DNA of 64,000 bases from Filimonas zeae (GCF_014641615.1 NZ_BMIB01000005.1:386150-450149), one strand, 5' to 3'. Positions 50,132-59,492 are shown, counted from the first letter of the stretch. The notes: generated by a model not told the origin, from the sequence alone. A program made the numbers and translations.

Positions 50132-52096
50132 TTATTGAGTAATAATAGCAGCCCATCCGCCGCCACTGCTTAATTGAATAGTAATTGTATCTTCTCTGGA
50201 TACAGACTTGTTTATGATACGATAGTCAGCAGCATGCTTCTCTGCATTCACTCCGTCTTCTAACGCCTGCATGTTATACCTGCCATTTCCCAGAAACAGT
50301 AAAGGCAGTGTTAAAGTACGGCCACTCCAGTTAGTCATAGCCCCTATATACCAATCTTTGCCATGCCTGCGCGCTACAGCCACATACTCACCTGCCTTCC
50401 CTTCCAGTGCAATGGTAGTATCCCACACCACCGGCATTCTGGCAATAAACCTGGTACAGTTACTATCTCTCAGATAATTGGAAGGATTGTCTGCCAGCAT
50501 CTGTAAAGGGCTTTCATACAGCACATACATAGCTGCCTGATGCGCACGGGTTCCCTGACTCACGGGCTCCGTAAAAGAAATATGAAAATTCTTTTTAGTA
50601 GTGTTCAGCATCGCCCCCGGCGTATAATCCATGGGGCCTGCCACCATGCGTGTAAAAGGAAGCGTAACATTATGCGCGGGACTAATATCTGCACTCCATT
50701 TGTGGTTCTCCAGTCCACGTACCCCTTCATAAGAAAGTACGTTAGGATATTTCCGGTTAAGTCCCACCGGCTTATATGCACCATGCAGATCAACCAGCAG
50801 TTTTCTTTCTGCAGCCGCAGCAGCCACGCGCTCGTAATAGTTTACCATATACTGGTCAGCCCTTGCCATAAAGTCCACCTTAATCCCTTTCACCCCCCAT
50901 GCTGCAAAGCTATCCAGTGTGCTGTTCAGTGCAGAATCCAGCGGATTCCATAAGGTCCATAATATTACCCCCACCTTTTTAGCATATGCATACTGCACCA
51001 GTTCTTTTAAATCCAACTCCGGATTGGGATGTAAAACATCTGTTGTGGTACGCGACCAGCCTTCATCCAGTATAATATACTCCAGCCCATAAGCAGATGC
51101 GAAGTCCACATAATATTTATAAGTGGCTGTATTAATGCCGGACGAAAAAGGTACATCGTAAATATTGTTGGCATTCCACCAATCCCAGGCAACCTTCCCC
51201 GGTTTAATCCACGAAGGATCTTTGATTACATTCGGCGAAGCCAACTGCCACGTAAGGTTGTTTTCCAGTAAAGCTTTATCATCTGGTGCAATAGCCAGGT
51301 ATCGCCAGGGATAGCTGCGGGTGGCTTTCGTTTCAGCAATATAGGGTGCCAGCCGGGTAATACGGTATCTTCTGTCCGAAGCCCTCACCTGTTCAGCAAT
51401 TACCTGGGGAAAGCCGGCAGTAAGTTTGTTGCTTCCGCTGCCATATAAAAACAGGTTAGGATAATCATACAAATCCGATTCACTGATAAGCATCGTAGTC
51501 CCCCCGGCAGACTGCACGTATAACGGCAACGCCGCATGAGCGGATACAGGACAATCGGCCAGCAAGGTATCTGTATATAGTGATTCGAAATGCGACTGAT
51601 ATTCTTTGTCTTTTTCATCCGACCAGAGTACACGGTTATTGGCAGCGAAATTAAAATCGGACTGCTCGCCCGTTATCTGAACTAGTCCCCCGCCAAAAGC
51701 AGTTTCAAAACGATAAGCAACACCGTTGTTATATACGCGAAACACCACCGCATACTTGGCATCAAACTGTAGCTTCAGTTCATTATAGTTATCAGAAATT
51801 AACCGGGCCTTCACCGGCACTTCTGCCTCCAGCGTACGGGATACAGAATGTCTTTCTTCCTTTCTTACCCTGGCGTTAATGCCGCACTTTTTGCCATCAG
51901 CAAATGTGAGGGAAATAGAAGAGGGCGAGAGCAGCAACTCATTCTTATAAGTTACACTCCAAGTAAGCGTTGTAGTATTGCTGACTGTAACCGTAATCAA
52001 CTGATCGGGCGAGCTTATCCGGTAATCTGCCGCCCACACTGGCAAGGCAAAGGCAATCGCAATAAACAGCATGTATACTTTCAGTAGACTTCTCAT
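50132..52096 (-). CDS. GH97 glycoside hydrolase (retaining type), secreted
   Basis: 654 aa with a signal peptide (1-22, FALPVWAADY). N-terminal beta-supersandwich (25-290), then a TIM barrel (300-550). The sequence GIKVDFM with Asp 408 and SYEGVRGLE with Glu 457 fit the retaining GH97 subgroup (nucleophile Asp, acid/base Glu), whose members are alpha-galactosidases and beta-L-arabinopyranosidases, rather than the inverting SusB alpha-glucosidases. First gene of the five-gene operon; the promoter must lie in 52097-52241, after a terminator. Substrate assignment is inference from residues and neighbours. Confidence 0.93.
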   Translation of the reverse strand: MRSLLKVYMLFIAIAFALPVWAADYRISSPDQLITVTVSNTTTLTWSVTYKNELLLSPSSISLTFADGKKCGINARVRKEERHSVSRTLEAEVPVKARLISDNYNELKLQFDAKYAVVFRVYNNGVAYRFETAFGGGLVQITGEQSDFNFAANNRVLWSDEKDKEYQSHFESLYTDTLLADCPVSAHAALPLYVQSAGGTTMLISESDLYDYPNLFLYGSGSNKLTAGFPQVIAEQVRASDRRYRITRLAPYIAETKATRSYPWRYLAIAPDDKALLENNLTWQLASPNVIKDPSWIKPGKVAWDWWNANNIYDVPFSSGINTATYKYYVDFASAYGLEYIILDEGWSRTTTDVLHPNPELDLKELVQYAYAKKVGVILWTLWNPLDSALNSTLDSFAAWGVKGIKVDFMARADQYMVNYYERVAAAAAERKLLVDLHGAYKPVGLNRKYPNVLSYEGVRGLENHKWSADISPAHNVTLPFTRMVAGPMDYTPGAMLNTTKKNFHISFTEPVSQGTRAHQAAMYVLYESPLQMLADNPSNYLRDSNCTRFIARMPVVWDTTIALEGKAGEYVAVARRHGKDWYIGAMTNWSGRTLTLPLLFLGNGRYNMQALEDGVNAEKHAADYRIINKSVSREDTITIQLSSGGGWAAIITQ

Positions 52097-52241
52097 AACA
52101 GGTTAAAATTACCTGTAACATACACATTTACCTTCTCAGATTTTACATTGTTTTCACCCTATATTAACCAGCCTCCTCCGGCCATCACAGCTTTACAAAA
52201 CCGTTAACAACGCGGCTCCTATGCCTTGTTTGACGAAACGC

Positions 52242-52269
52242 AAAGAGGCTGCCAACCGGCAGCCTCTTT
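52242..52269. terminator. terminator of the TonB receptor gene
   Basis: AAAGAGGCTGCC (52242-52253) and GGCAGCCTCTTT (52258-52269), a perfect 12-bp stem with a 4-nt loop, 21 bp after the receptor's stop. It separates the receptor from the glycosidase/peptidase operon. Confidence 0.9.
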
Positions 52270-52289
52270 CTTTATTAACAATCCATGGT

Positions 52290-54689
52290 TTATATCTTAA
52301 AACTCAGCGGTACATTTATTTTAACGCCGAAATTACGTCCCATATTGAACACGCCCTGCCTGCCTGTTGCCAGGTTAACAGCTGTGTATTTCAACCGGTT
52401 AAGGTGATTCTGATAAGCAATATCAGTCAGATTAAATCCGTTTACACTAATGGAGAACAATCGCTTGCCATGGCTGGCAATTTCAGCGCCAATGCCTGCA
52501 TTCAGTAACCAGTAACTACCCGTAGCAGTTTCTGTATTAAACGCAGTAAAAGCGTTGTTCTGCGCGAAGTTGTAGTCGCTTTCCACACTCAGATACAGAT
52601 TTCTCAAGCACTTTCCCTTGGGCAGAAAATTGCCCTTCAGCTCTGAAACAAGGCGTCCTGCGGGTATAAAAGGTACATTTTTCGTACCTCCTATTTCTCT
52701 GGTAAATTGGGCACGGGTGTATGAAAGTGTGTTTTCAAAATGCAGCCAGTCCAACGGATGCGGGTGTATATCTATATTCATTTCCCCACCATACAGGTTT
52801 GCGGTATGCTGATTAAACTCAAACACCATTAACTCTCCTCCCGGATCAGCAATTACAGAATCCGTCCCCTCCGCGTTCTGCATTTTCTCATAGAATATAA
52901 AATTTTTTATGTTATTGTAAAACAGCGAAGCGTTAACAGTTACGTGCTCGGTATTCAATTCAACACCGCCATCTACCTGCAAACTGGTTTCTGATTTCAG
53001 GTTATTGTTGCCCACCTCATAACGGTTCGTGCCTTCATGTGCGCCATTGCTGGCGAGTTCCGCCATATTAGGCGCTCTGAAACCACGGGAAAGGTTAAAT
53101 TTAAAAGTGGTTTGCTGCGAAGCTGCATAACTTAATCCCACACTCCCCGACAGGTTGGAAAAGTTCCTGGTAAACGGCCCAAACTTTATATCAGTTTCAT
53201 CGTAGGTGGTAAGGCTATTAATGTGACGGTTATCAAAACGCAGTCCGCCACTTACAGTCATTTTATCATGGGTATACTGTGTAAACACAAAACCTCCGAT
53301 ATCAAACAAATTATAATCAGGAATCAGCCTTTCCTCTGCTTTGTTTTTATTCGTTTGATACATACCGGTTATACCTGCACTGGTCTTCCAGCGGTTACGC
53401 TCTGCCAGTTGCAGTCGCACGGCATAATTCACTGTTTTCAGGTCAAACCAGGCTTCCGGAATATCCACATCATCTCCAAATTCCCTGCGCTGGTTATGCT
53501 GATAGGCCACGGTTGCATCCAGGCGCTCTGCGCCCAGCCGGATACTGTTATCCCATACGGTTTTAAAATGCTGAATACGCTGAAAGGGAACCAACGGCTT
53601 AATCTTTTTAAAATCATCTTCCGTAGCTATTGTTTGCGCACCATCCTCATCTTTTAAAAAGGCACCTGTGGCATCATCACGTTCCCCTTCTACCATACCT
53701 ATATGCTGGTCTACATTAGAGGCACTTAATCTGCTGTACCCCCATCTGCCGGTGTAGCCCAGCAACCCACCAAAGTTTCTGTTGTAAAACTTAGAGTTAA
53801 ATACACGGCCATCGTATTTATTCTGGTAGTCCTGCGCTCCCTTATAACTGCCATAAGCGTTCCAGTCAATACCATTCTTAGTACCGTTCACATTAGCATA
53901 TACACCACGTAGCCTGTTATTAGTCTGGTACTCGCTCAGTATATTCACTCCCATAGTACCCTCAGGAGCCGGTGTGTAAGACTGAATGTTCACAACACCT
54001 CCCATCGCATCACTGCCGTACATTAAAGAAGCAGGCCCTTTTAGTACTTCCACACGTTGCACGCTGTAGTCGTCTACTTCAATACCATGCTCGTCTCCCC
54101 ACTGCTGACCTTCCTGCCGCATTCCATCATTTACCACTACTACCCGGTTATAACCCAGGCCTCTTATAACAGGTTTACTGATAGCAGGTCCCGTTCCAAT
54201 AGCCGCCACGCCAGGCACTGTTTTACTTAATGCATCTATCAGGTTGGTAGAAGTTGTTTTTACAAGATCATCCCTTTTTATAATAACAACAGGTTGTGGA
54301 GACAGCTTTACACGGGTAGCCGAGGTTACACCTGTTACTATCACCCCCTCCTGCTCTACAATAGCTTCCTTTAAAGAAAAATTATGTGTAACAGCTTCGT
54401 CTATCAAAATAGTTTCGGTAACAGAACCGTACCCCTGATAAGAAACTTCCACCAGATATTTCCCGGCTTTTACCCTGGCACTTGTATAAGTTCCATCATT
54501 CGCGGAAATAACTCCCATTTTTAGTTCGTGAAAAAAAATGGTAGCGCCCGGCAATGGCATTCCGCTGGCACCATCGGTAATCTTTCCTGTTAATGTGCCG
54601 GTTCCTGCTTTCAGCTTACCGCCCGGCTGTGCCAGCAATCCGGTGCAACACGTTATCCAAAGCCCCAGAAGATAAATGATTCTTTTCAT
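52290..54689 (-). CDS. TonB-dependent outer membrane receptor (possibly zinc/metal type)
   Basis: 799 aa from ATG at 54689 (MKRIIYLLGLWITCCTGLLAQ, signal peptide); a longer frame would add 14 residues across the promoter. Then a carboxypeptidase-like regulatory domain (about 35-110, TGKITDGASGMPLPGATIF), a plug (115-235) and a 22-strand barrel ending in FGVKINVPLSFKI. The plug motif DEHGIEVDDYSVQRVEVLKGPASLMYG resembles ZnuD-type zinc receptors more than SusC; no SusD partner follows. Substrate remains open. It is divergent from an ECF sigma gene. Confidence 0.9.
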   Translation of the reverse strand: MKRIIYLLGLWITCCTGLLAQPGGKLKAGTGTLTGKITDGASGMPLPGATIFFHELKMGVISANDGTYTSARVKAGKYLVEVSYQGYGSVTETILIDEAVTHNFSLKEAIVEQEGVIVTGVTSATRVKLSPQPVVIIKRDDLVKTTSTNLIDALSKTVPGVAAIGTGPAISKPVIRGLGYNRVVVVNDGMRQEGQQWGDEHGIEVDDYSVQRVEVLKGPASLMYGSDAMGGVVNIQSYTPAPEGTMGVNILSEYQTNNRLRGVYANVNGTKNGIDWNAYGSYKGAQDYQNKYDGRVFNSKFYNRNFGGLLGYTGRWGYSRLSASNVDQHIGMVEGERDDATGAFLKDEDGAQTIATEDDFKKIKPLVPFQRIQHFKTVWDNSIRLGAERLDATVAYQHNQRREFGDDVDIPEAWFDLKTVNYAVRLQLAERNRWKTSAGITGMYQTNKNKAEERLIPDYNLFDIGGFVFTQYTHDKMTVSGGLRFDNRHINSLTTYDETDIKFGPFTRNFSNLSGSVGLSYAASQQTTFKFNLSRGFRAPNMAELASNGAHEGTNRYEVGNNNLKSETSLQVDGGVELNTEHVTVNASLFYNNIKNFIFYEKMQNAEGTDSVIADPGGELMVFEFNQHTANLYGGEMNIDIHPHPLDWLHFENTLSYTRAQFTREIGGTKNVPFIPAGRLVSELKGNFLPKGKCLRNLYLSVESDYNFAQNNAFTAFNTETATGSYWLLNAGIGAEIASHGKRLFSISVNGFNLTDIAYQNHLNRLKYTAVNLATGRQGVFNMGRNFGVKINVPLSFKI

Positions 54690-54710
54690 GTCTATTTTGT
54701 TACAGTGTTG

Positions 54711-54718
54711 CAAATGTA
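54711..54718 (-). promoter_or_regulatory. -7 promoter box of the TonB receptor with overlapping inverted repeat
   Basis: Minus-strand TACATTTG; GTTG lies 18 nt upstream. An inverted repeat TGTAAAA (54715-54721) N10 TTTTACA (54732-54738) covers the box and spacer, the position expected for a repressor. Predicted start near 54706. Confidence 0.5.
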
Positions 54719-54834
54719 AAACAGTTTTCATTTTTACAACGCAGTTACAAAAAAATAATTCTCCAGGGAAATCCCCCTAATTGAAGTAGTTGATATTAAA
54801 AATATCTTAATTTTAAAGCAGAACCTTTACGATC

Positions 54835-55419
54835 ATGAATGAGGAGGCCCTTATATCAGGTTGTTTACAAAACAATCCCCTTTCCCAAAGGGAGTTGTAT
54901 AACCGTTATAGCCCAAGAATGCTTTCTGTCTGCTACCGGTTTGCTCACGGCCGGCAGGACGCGGAAGACATGCTTCAGGAAGGGTTTATAAAAGTGTTTA
55001 CCCAGATAGGCGGTTTTGAAAACCGTGGTTCCTTTGAAGGATGGATACGACGCATCATTGTTCACACCTGTATCAACCAGCTCAAAAAAGAGAAAAAATT
55101 TACGGATCATGTAGAACTGACTCATGCAGAGCACCAGGTACATGTGCGGGAAGAATCTATCTCAGCCATGCTGCAGGTAAAACAGGTAGTGGAATGCATC
55201 AGAATGCTGCCTGTGGGATACAAAACAGTACTGAATCTCTACGCTATAGAAGGCTACACGCATAAAGAAATTGCAGATATGCTGGAAATTGGTGAAAGTA
55301 CCAGCCGTAGTCAGTATACCCGTGCAAGAGTAATGCTGGAAGATTTGCTTGTAAGGAAAAAAATTATCGAAAAGCCTGCCGGGGAAGCAGCGTTACAGCC
55401 TAATTTAGGCACTTCTTAA
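54835..55419 (+). CDS. ECF-type RNA polymerase sigma factor
   Basis: 194 aa. Region 2 (QRELYNRYSPRMLSVCYRFAHGRQDAEDMLQEGFIKVF), a short linker, and region 4 (LPVGYKTVLNLYAIEGYTHKEIADMLEIGESTSRSQYTRARVMLEDLL) with its helix-turn-helix. No region 3, as in ECF factors. It is 21 bp upstream of a membrane protein that is the probable partner or anti-sigma, and divergent from the TonB receptor, which may be a target. Confidence 0.93.
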   Translation: MNEEALISGCLQNNPLSQRELYNRYSPRMLSVCYRFAHGRQDAEDMLQEGFIKVFTQIGGFENRGSFEGWIRRIIVHTCINQLKKEKKFTDHVELTHAEHQVHVREESISAMLQVKQVVECIRMLPVGYKTVLNLYAIEGYTHKEIADMLEIGESTSRSQYTRARVMLEDLLVRKKIIEKPAGEAALQPNLGTS

Positions 55420-55440
55420 TGAATACTATGCGTCTGGCAC

Positions 55441-56814
55441 ATGCGTGACCCATTGAACAAAGATGAAATGGAGCAGTACCTGGAAAACCAGGTAAATCAG
55501 CACCGGATTTACCCCTCCGATCATATATGGCGGAATATCCAGGAGCAGTTACATGAACCTGTTCGCTGGCCGGCCCTCCCTTTTATACTATTATTCATAA
55601 TTGCAGCTTTGGTGGTAGGCACCCTGCTTGTAAAACCAGAAGAACACTTTGTTTACCGTAGTCGCCTTTTATCAACCGCTCTCCCTCTGCCGGAACAGGA
55701 AAAAAAAGCAGATATCCCCTCTCTGGAAGAAAGTATGGCAACAGGAGCTATTACCGAAAAAACCATTGCTTATGCTACCGAGCGGCTTAGATTATATAAG
55801 CTGGATGACAGCGTTATACAGGTAAAAGATAGCTCTTCCAATATCTCTCAGCCTGTTGTAACATTATCCGCCAATCGTCCTCACAATATGCTGGCACTGG
55901 TAACCCCTCCGGAAGCCATACCATCCCCCCAACTGGAAAGAGTAATTATTACAGGAAACAGCTATGTAGATAGTCTGGTTAAGATAGAAGTTCCGGTAGC
56001 GCAACCAGAGCAGGCAATGGTACAAACAGGCACGCCAACGCAGCAGGAAGATTATAGTATTCCTTTCATTTACGTACCTGAAAAGGCAAACCGGTGGAGC
56101 TTCCAGATGTATTTTGCTCCTTCAGCCACCTACAGAAGGTTGGTATCAGGCAAAAGCTCGCAGTCTCCTCCGCTTACACCCGGAAATGCACCTTTAGCGC
56201 CCGGTTATACAGATGATGTTAATCATGTAGTACAACATTCGCCTTCCCGCGGTTGGGAATTGGGCTTCAGTATAGGTTATCAGTTGAATAAACAATTTAC
56301 TGTTAAAGCAGGACTGCAATACAACAAACGGCAGTATAGCATCGCGGCATCCTCCGCTCATTCCTATGAGCGTGTAAATGTAGCCCTGAATGGCCATGAC
56401 ACCCTCAGGTTATTTTCCCCTTACCGCAACCTGAAAGGTTATTACCCCGTTACGCTCCATAACAACTATCAGGAAATAAGCATACCTCTTAGTATAAGCT
56501 GGAAAGGCTGGCACCACAACAGGTTTTCCTGGCACGTAAGCGCTTCTTTTCAGCCAACACTGGCGCTCTCTAAAAAAGTATTTCTTGTTAGTACTGATTT
56601 TAAAAATTATGTGGACGGTTCTTCTCTCATGAGAACATGGAATATAAATACCAGTTTTGAAACCTATATCAGCTACCGTACAGGAGAGATGGAATGGCAA
56701 ATCGGGCCGCAATTCCGGTATCAGCAGTTCTCTACCTTCAAAAAGGAATATCCTATCCGCGAATTCCTGCTGGACTATGGTATAAAAATAGGATTCACCA
56801 CCCCTATCAAATAG
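55441..56814 (+). CDS. anti-sigma-like membrane protein with C-terminal barrel-type region
   Basis: 457 aa. The N-terminal 40 residues are soluble and charged (EMEQYLENQVNQHRIYPSDHIWRNIQEQLHE), a form seen in Bacteroidota anti-sigma partners; one membrane helix follows at 46-64 (LPFILLFIIAALVVGTLLV). After a disordered linker (70-215), the C-terminal 240 residues alternate aromatic and polar residues like an outer membrane beta barrel (WELGFSIGYQLNKQFTVKAGLQYNKRQY). It begins 21 bp after the ECF sigma gene. The two-membrane layout would bridge the periplasm; function is inferred from context. Confidence 0.7.
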   Translation: MRDPLNKDEMEQYLENQVNQHRIYPSDHIWRNIQEQLHEPVRWPALPFILLFIIAALVVGTLLVKPEEHFVYRSRLLSTALPLPEQEKKADIPSLEESMATGAITEKTIAYATERLRLYKLDDSVIQVKDSSSNISQPVVTLSANRPHNMLALVTPPEAIPSPQLERVIITGNSYVDSLVKIEVPVAQPEQAMVQTGTPTQQEDYSIPFIYVPEKANRWSFQMYFAPSATYRRLVSGKSSQSPPLTPGNAPLAPGYTDDVNHVVQHSPSRGWELGFSIGYQLNKQFTVKAGLQYNKRQYSIAASSAHSYERVNVALNGHDTLRLFSPYRNLKGYYPVTLHNNYQEISIPLSISWKGWHHNRFSWHVSASFQPTLALSKKVFLVSTDFKNYVDGSSLMRTWNINTSFETYISYRTGEMEWQIGPQFRYQQFSTFKKEYPIREFLLDYGIKIGFTTPIK

Positions 56815-56840
56815 CCCGTAAAAGCTGCCCCTACTTATTG

Positions 56841-56848
56841 TAACTTTG
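56841..56848 (+). promoter_or_regulatory. -7 promoter box of the 196-aa lipoprotein gene (leaderless)
   Basis: TAACTTTG ends 4 nt before ATG at 56853, the same spacing as upp and trmD. Predicts a leaderless mRNA. Confidence 0.5.
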
Positions 56849-56852
56849 TCCG

Positions 56853-57443
56853 ATGAAGATAGTGCGTATAATTCTGGGCGCAACAGCATTGATTCTGGCC
56901 ACCATAGCAATTTCCTGCAAAAGCAAATCGGGCACAACCAACGATATTACTACTTACGATAACGATTCTCTCACCTTTTATCCTTTTCATGGCTTTCTGC
57001 AGTCTCAGATTGCCGACGTGGTCAAAACACCTTATTTTATTTATACCATCACACAGCAGGAAGGCAAGCGTGATTCAGTTGTAATTAGTTCCGCAGACTT
57101 TGCAGCGCTTACCACGCTGTTCGTTGCATGGAATATAGATAGTCCGGCTTTCAAAAAATACTACCGGGAAGATGCTTTCAATGATGCAAGTACAAACAGT
57201 GTGACACTTAGCTACAGTACACAGAATAAGCGCTTGCCGGTGCAGCAGGCAGATGTATTACTGGAACCTGAAACCCAAAGAGTAAAACGCATTTTTCTGC
57301 AAATTATACAGAACAGGAACGATACTACGTTCCTATACAAGCTGGGCTGGAAGGCCAATAAAAGTTGTTCCATAGCCAAAAGTATTTTACCGGGTAAAGG
57401 GCGTGAACTTTCCTCTCATACCAGCATTGTATGGAATGAATAA
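56853..57443 (+). CDS. hypothetical lipoprotein
   Basis: 196 aa. Signal peptide with lipobox (ILATIAISC, Cys 22) and the usual charged spacer KSKSGTTND. The mature part is hydrophilic, beta rich, with LTFYPFHGFLQSQIADV and NKRLPVQQADVLLEPETQRVKRIFLQ; I do not recognise the family. 15 bp upstream of uvrC, so it may share its mRNA, though with a promoter of its own. Confidence 0.75.
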   Translation: MKIVRIILGATALILATIAISCKSKSGTTNDITTYDNDSLTFYPFHGFLQSQIADVVKTPYFIYTITQQEGKRDSVVISSADFAALTTLFVAWNIDSPAFKKYYREDAFNDASTNSVTLSYSTQNKRLPVQQADVLLEPETQRVKRIFLQIIQNRNDTTFLYKLGWKANKSCSIAKSILPGKGRELSSHTSIVWNE

Positions 57444-57458
57444 AGCAGGCATATTGAT

Positions 57459-59279
57459 ATGACAGCAGAGCAGTTTTCTAATATAGCAGGCACTATTCCA
57501 CTTCAACCAGGTATTTATAAATACTTCGACAGTGGAGGTACATTGCTATATGTAGGCAAAGCAAAAAGTTTGCGGAAAAGGGTTAGCTCCTACTTCAGCA
57601 AAACCTTCGTAAGCTATAAAACACACGAACTGGTTCAGCGGATTCATCGTATAGAATTCACCATTGTCGATTCAGAACAGGATGCATTTCTTCTTGAAAA
57701 CGCCCTGATCAAACAGTTTCAACCCAGGTTTAATATTAACCTGAAAGACGATAAAACCTATCCTTACATAGTTATCAAAAAAGAACCTTTTCCCCGCGTT
57801 TTTCTCACAAGACGCAAAATCAACGATGGCTCAGAGTATCTGGGCCCATTCACCTCTGCGGGAAAAGTGCGGGAACTGATTGACTTTATCCGTCAGTACA
57901 TTCCATTGAGAACCTGTAAGCTCAATCTCACGCGAAACAACATTCAGAAAGGGAAATTCAAAGTATGTCTGGAATATCATCTGGGTAACTGTAAAGGTCC
58001 CTGCGAAAGCTTTCAGCAGGAAGACGACTACGAACAGGGCCTGCAGCAGATAAGGCAAATGCTCAAGGGCAACCTGAGCCCCGTAATCCAGCATTTTCAG
58101 CAGGAAATGAAGTCTTTTGCAATGAATCTGCAATTTGAAAAAGCAGAAATGGTACGGAAAAAGCTCGATCATCTGGAAAGCTATCAGGCACGGTCAATAA
58201 TCGTAAGCAGACATCTGGGCACACTGGATGTATTTACCATATTAAAAGAGCACGATACCGCCTACGTTAACTATCTGATGGTACAAAACGGTACTATTGT
58301 TCAAACCCATACCGTTGAACTGGAAACCAGACTGGAAGAGTCCGACGAAGAAGTACTTTCCTTCGCAGCGGCCAGCCTGCGGGAGACATTTAATAGTACT
58401 GCAGGTGAAATAGTAGCCCCCTTTGTCATAGAATTAACCGATCCCGGCATCCTGCTAACCATTCCCAAAGCAGGTGATAAAAAGAAGCTGTTGGATCTTT
58501 CCATTAAAAATGTAAACTATTTCAGAGAAGAGCTAAAAAAGCGTAAAATTCTACAGTTGGAAGGTCATTCCGATATGGAACGTAAAAAGGTGCTGTACAA
58601 TGTTCAGCAGGATCTTCAGTTGCCGGTACTGCCAGTACATATCGAATGTTTCGATAACTCTAACTTCCAGGGCAGTTATCCTGTATCAGCTATGGTATGC
58701 TTTAAAGAAGGCATTCCCAGCAAGCAGGATTACAGACACTTTAATGTTAAAACCGTTCAGGGTATTAATGACTTTGCCACCATGAAAGAAGCCGTTTACA
58801 GGCGCTATAAAAGGCTTACTACAGAAAATGCTCCCTTACCACAGCTGGTTATCATTGACGGTGGTAAAGGGCAGCTGGGGGCCGCAATGGAAAGTATTAC
58901 CGAGCTGAATCTGATTGGCCAGATGACGTTGGTTGGTCTGGCAAAAAATGAGGAAGAATTGTTTTTTCCGGGAGACAGCGAATCTCTTAAACTGCCATGG
59001 GATAGTGAAAGTTTAAAACTCATCAGAAGGATACGTGATGAAGTTCACCGCTTTGGCATCACCTTCCACCGTAACCAACGTAGCAGAGGTACATTTAAGA
59101 ATGAACTGGAAAACATAAAAGGTATTGGTGAAAGCACAGCCACACAATTATTAAAAACCTTTCGTTCTGTAGCAAAAATCAAAGAATTACCTATGGAAGA
59201 TATAGTCGCTGAAATCGGAGCGTCAAAAGGAAAAATAGTCTGGAATTATTTTCACGGTGAAGAAACCGGCAAGCAATAA
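57459..59279 (+). CDS. uvrC: excinuclease ABC subunit C
   Basis: 606 aa, normal length. N-terminal GIY-YIG nuclease (GIYKYFDSGGTLLYVGKAKSL), a zinc-type LEYHLGNCKGPCE motif, UVR motif (FAMNLQFEKAEMVRKKLDHLE near 225), RNase H-like endonuclease domain (IECFDNSNFQGSYPVSAMVCF, LVIIDGGKGQLGAAM) and C-terminal helix-hairpin-helix (LENIKGIGESTATQLLKTF). UvrC makes both incisions in nucleotide excision repair. Confidence 0.97.
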   Translation: MTAEQFSNIAGTIPLQPGIYKYFDSGGTLLYVGKAKSLRKRVSSYFSKTFVSYKTHELVQRIHRIEFTIVDSEQDAFLLENALIKQFQPRFNINLKDDKTYPYIVIKKEPFPRVFLTRRKINDGSEYLGPFTSAGKVRELIDFIRQYIPLRTCKLNLTRNNIQKGKFKVCLEYHLGNCKGPCESFQQEDDYEQGLQQIRQMLKGNLSPVIQHFQQEMKSFAMNLQFEKAEMVRKKLDHLESYQARSIIVSRHLGTLDVFTILKEHDTAYVNYLMVQNGTIVQTHTVELETRLEESDEEVLSFAAASLRETFNSTAGEIVAPFVIELTDPGILLTIPKAGDKKKLLDLSIKNVNYFREELKKRKILQLEGHSDMERKKVLYNVQQDLQLPVLPVHIECFDNSNFQGSYPVSAMVCFKEGIPSKQDYRHFNVKTVQGINDFATMKEAVYRRYKRLTTENAPLPQLVIIDGGKGQLGAAMESITELNLIGQMTLVGLAKNEEELFFPGDSESLKLPWDSESLKLIRRIRDEVHRFGITFHRNQRSRGTFKNELENIKGIGESTATQLLKTFRSVAKIKELPMEDIVAEIGASKGKIVWNYFHGEETGKQ

Positions 59280-59294
59280 CCCTTTTAAGAGAGT

Positions 59295-59324
59295 GGGGTC
59301 TGGATAGACATCCAACCCCGTTTT
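59295..59324 (+). terminator. terminator of uvrC
   Basis: GGGGT-C-TGGAT (59295-59305) pairs with ATCCA-ACCCC (59310-59319) with one bulged C and an AGAC loop; GTTTTAAAA follows. Confidence 0.8.
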
Positions 59325-59441
59325 AAAATCCAATATCCTATGAAAAACCATAACAAATATAGACATTGTTTGCAACCCACCAAGTTTTAGGGATAGATTT
59401 TTAGATTAAAAATCCGGGTAACAGCGATTGATATAAAACAA

Positions 59442-59472
59442 AAAATGGAGCATGATAATCATGCTCCATTTT
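59442..59472 (-). terminator. terminator of the gld operon
   Basis: AAAATGGAGCATGAT (59442-59456) and ATCATGCTCCATTTT (59458-59472) form a perfect 15-bp inverted repeat 20 bp after the gldN stop; T/A tails on both sides make it usable from both strands. Confidence 0.9.
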
Positions 59473-59492
59473 GCTGTTACAACTAACAAGTC

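Noticed and set aside
52290..54689. SusC-type receptor belonging to the glycosidase operon
   Set aside because: No SusD gene follows, a strong terminator separates it from the operon, and the plug motif is closer to metal receptors.
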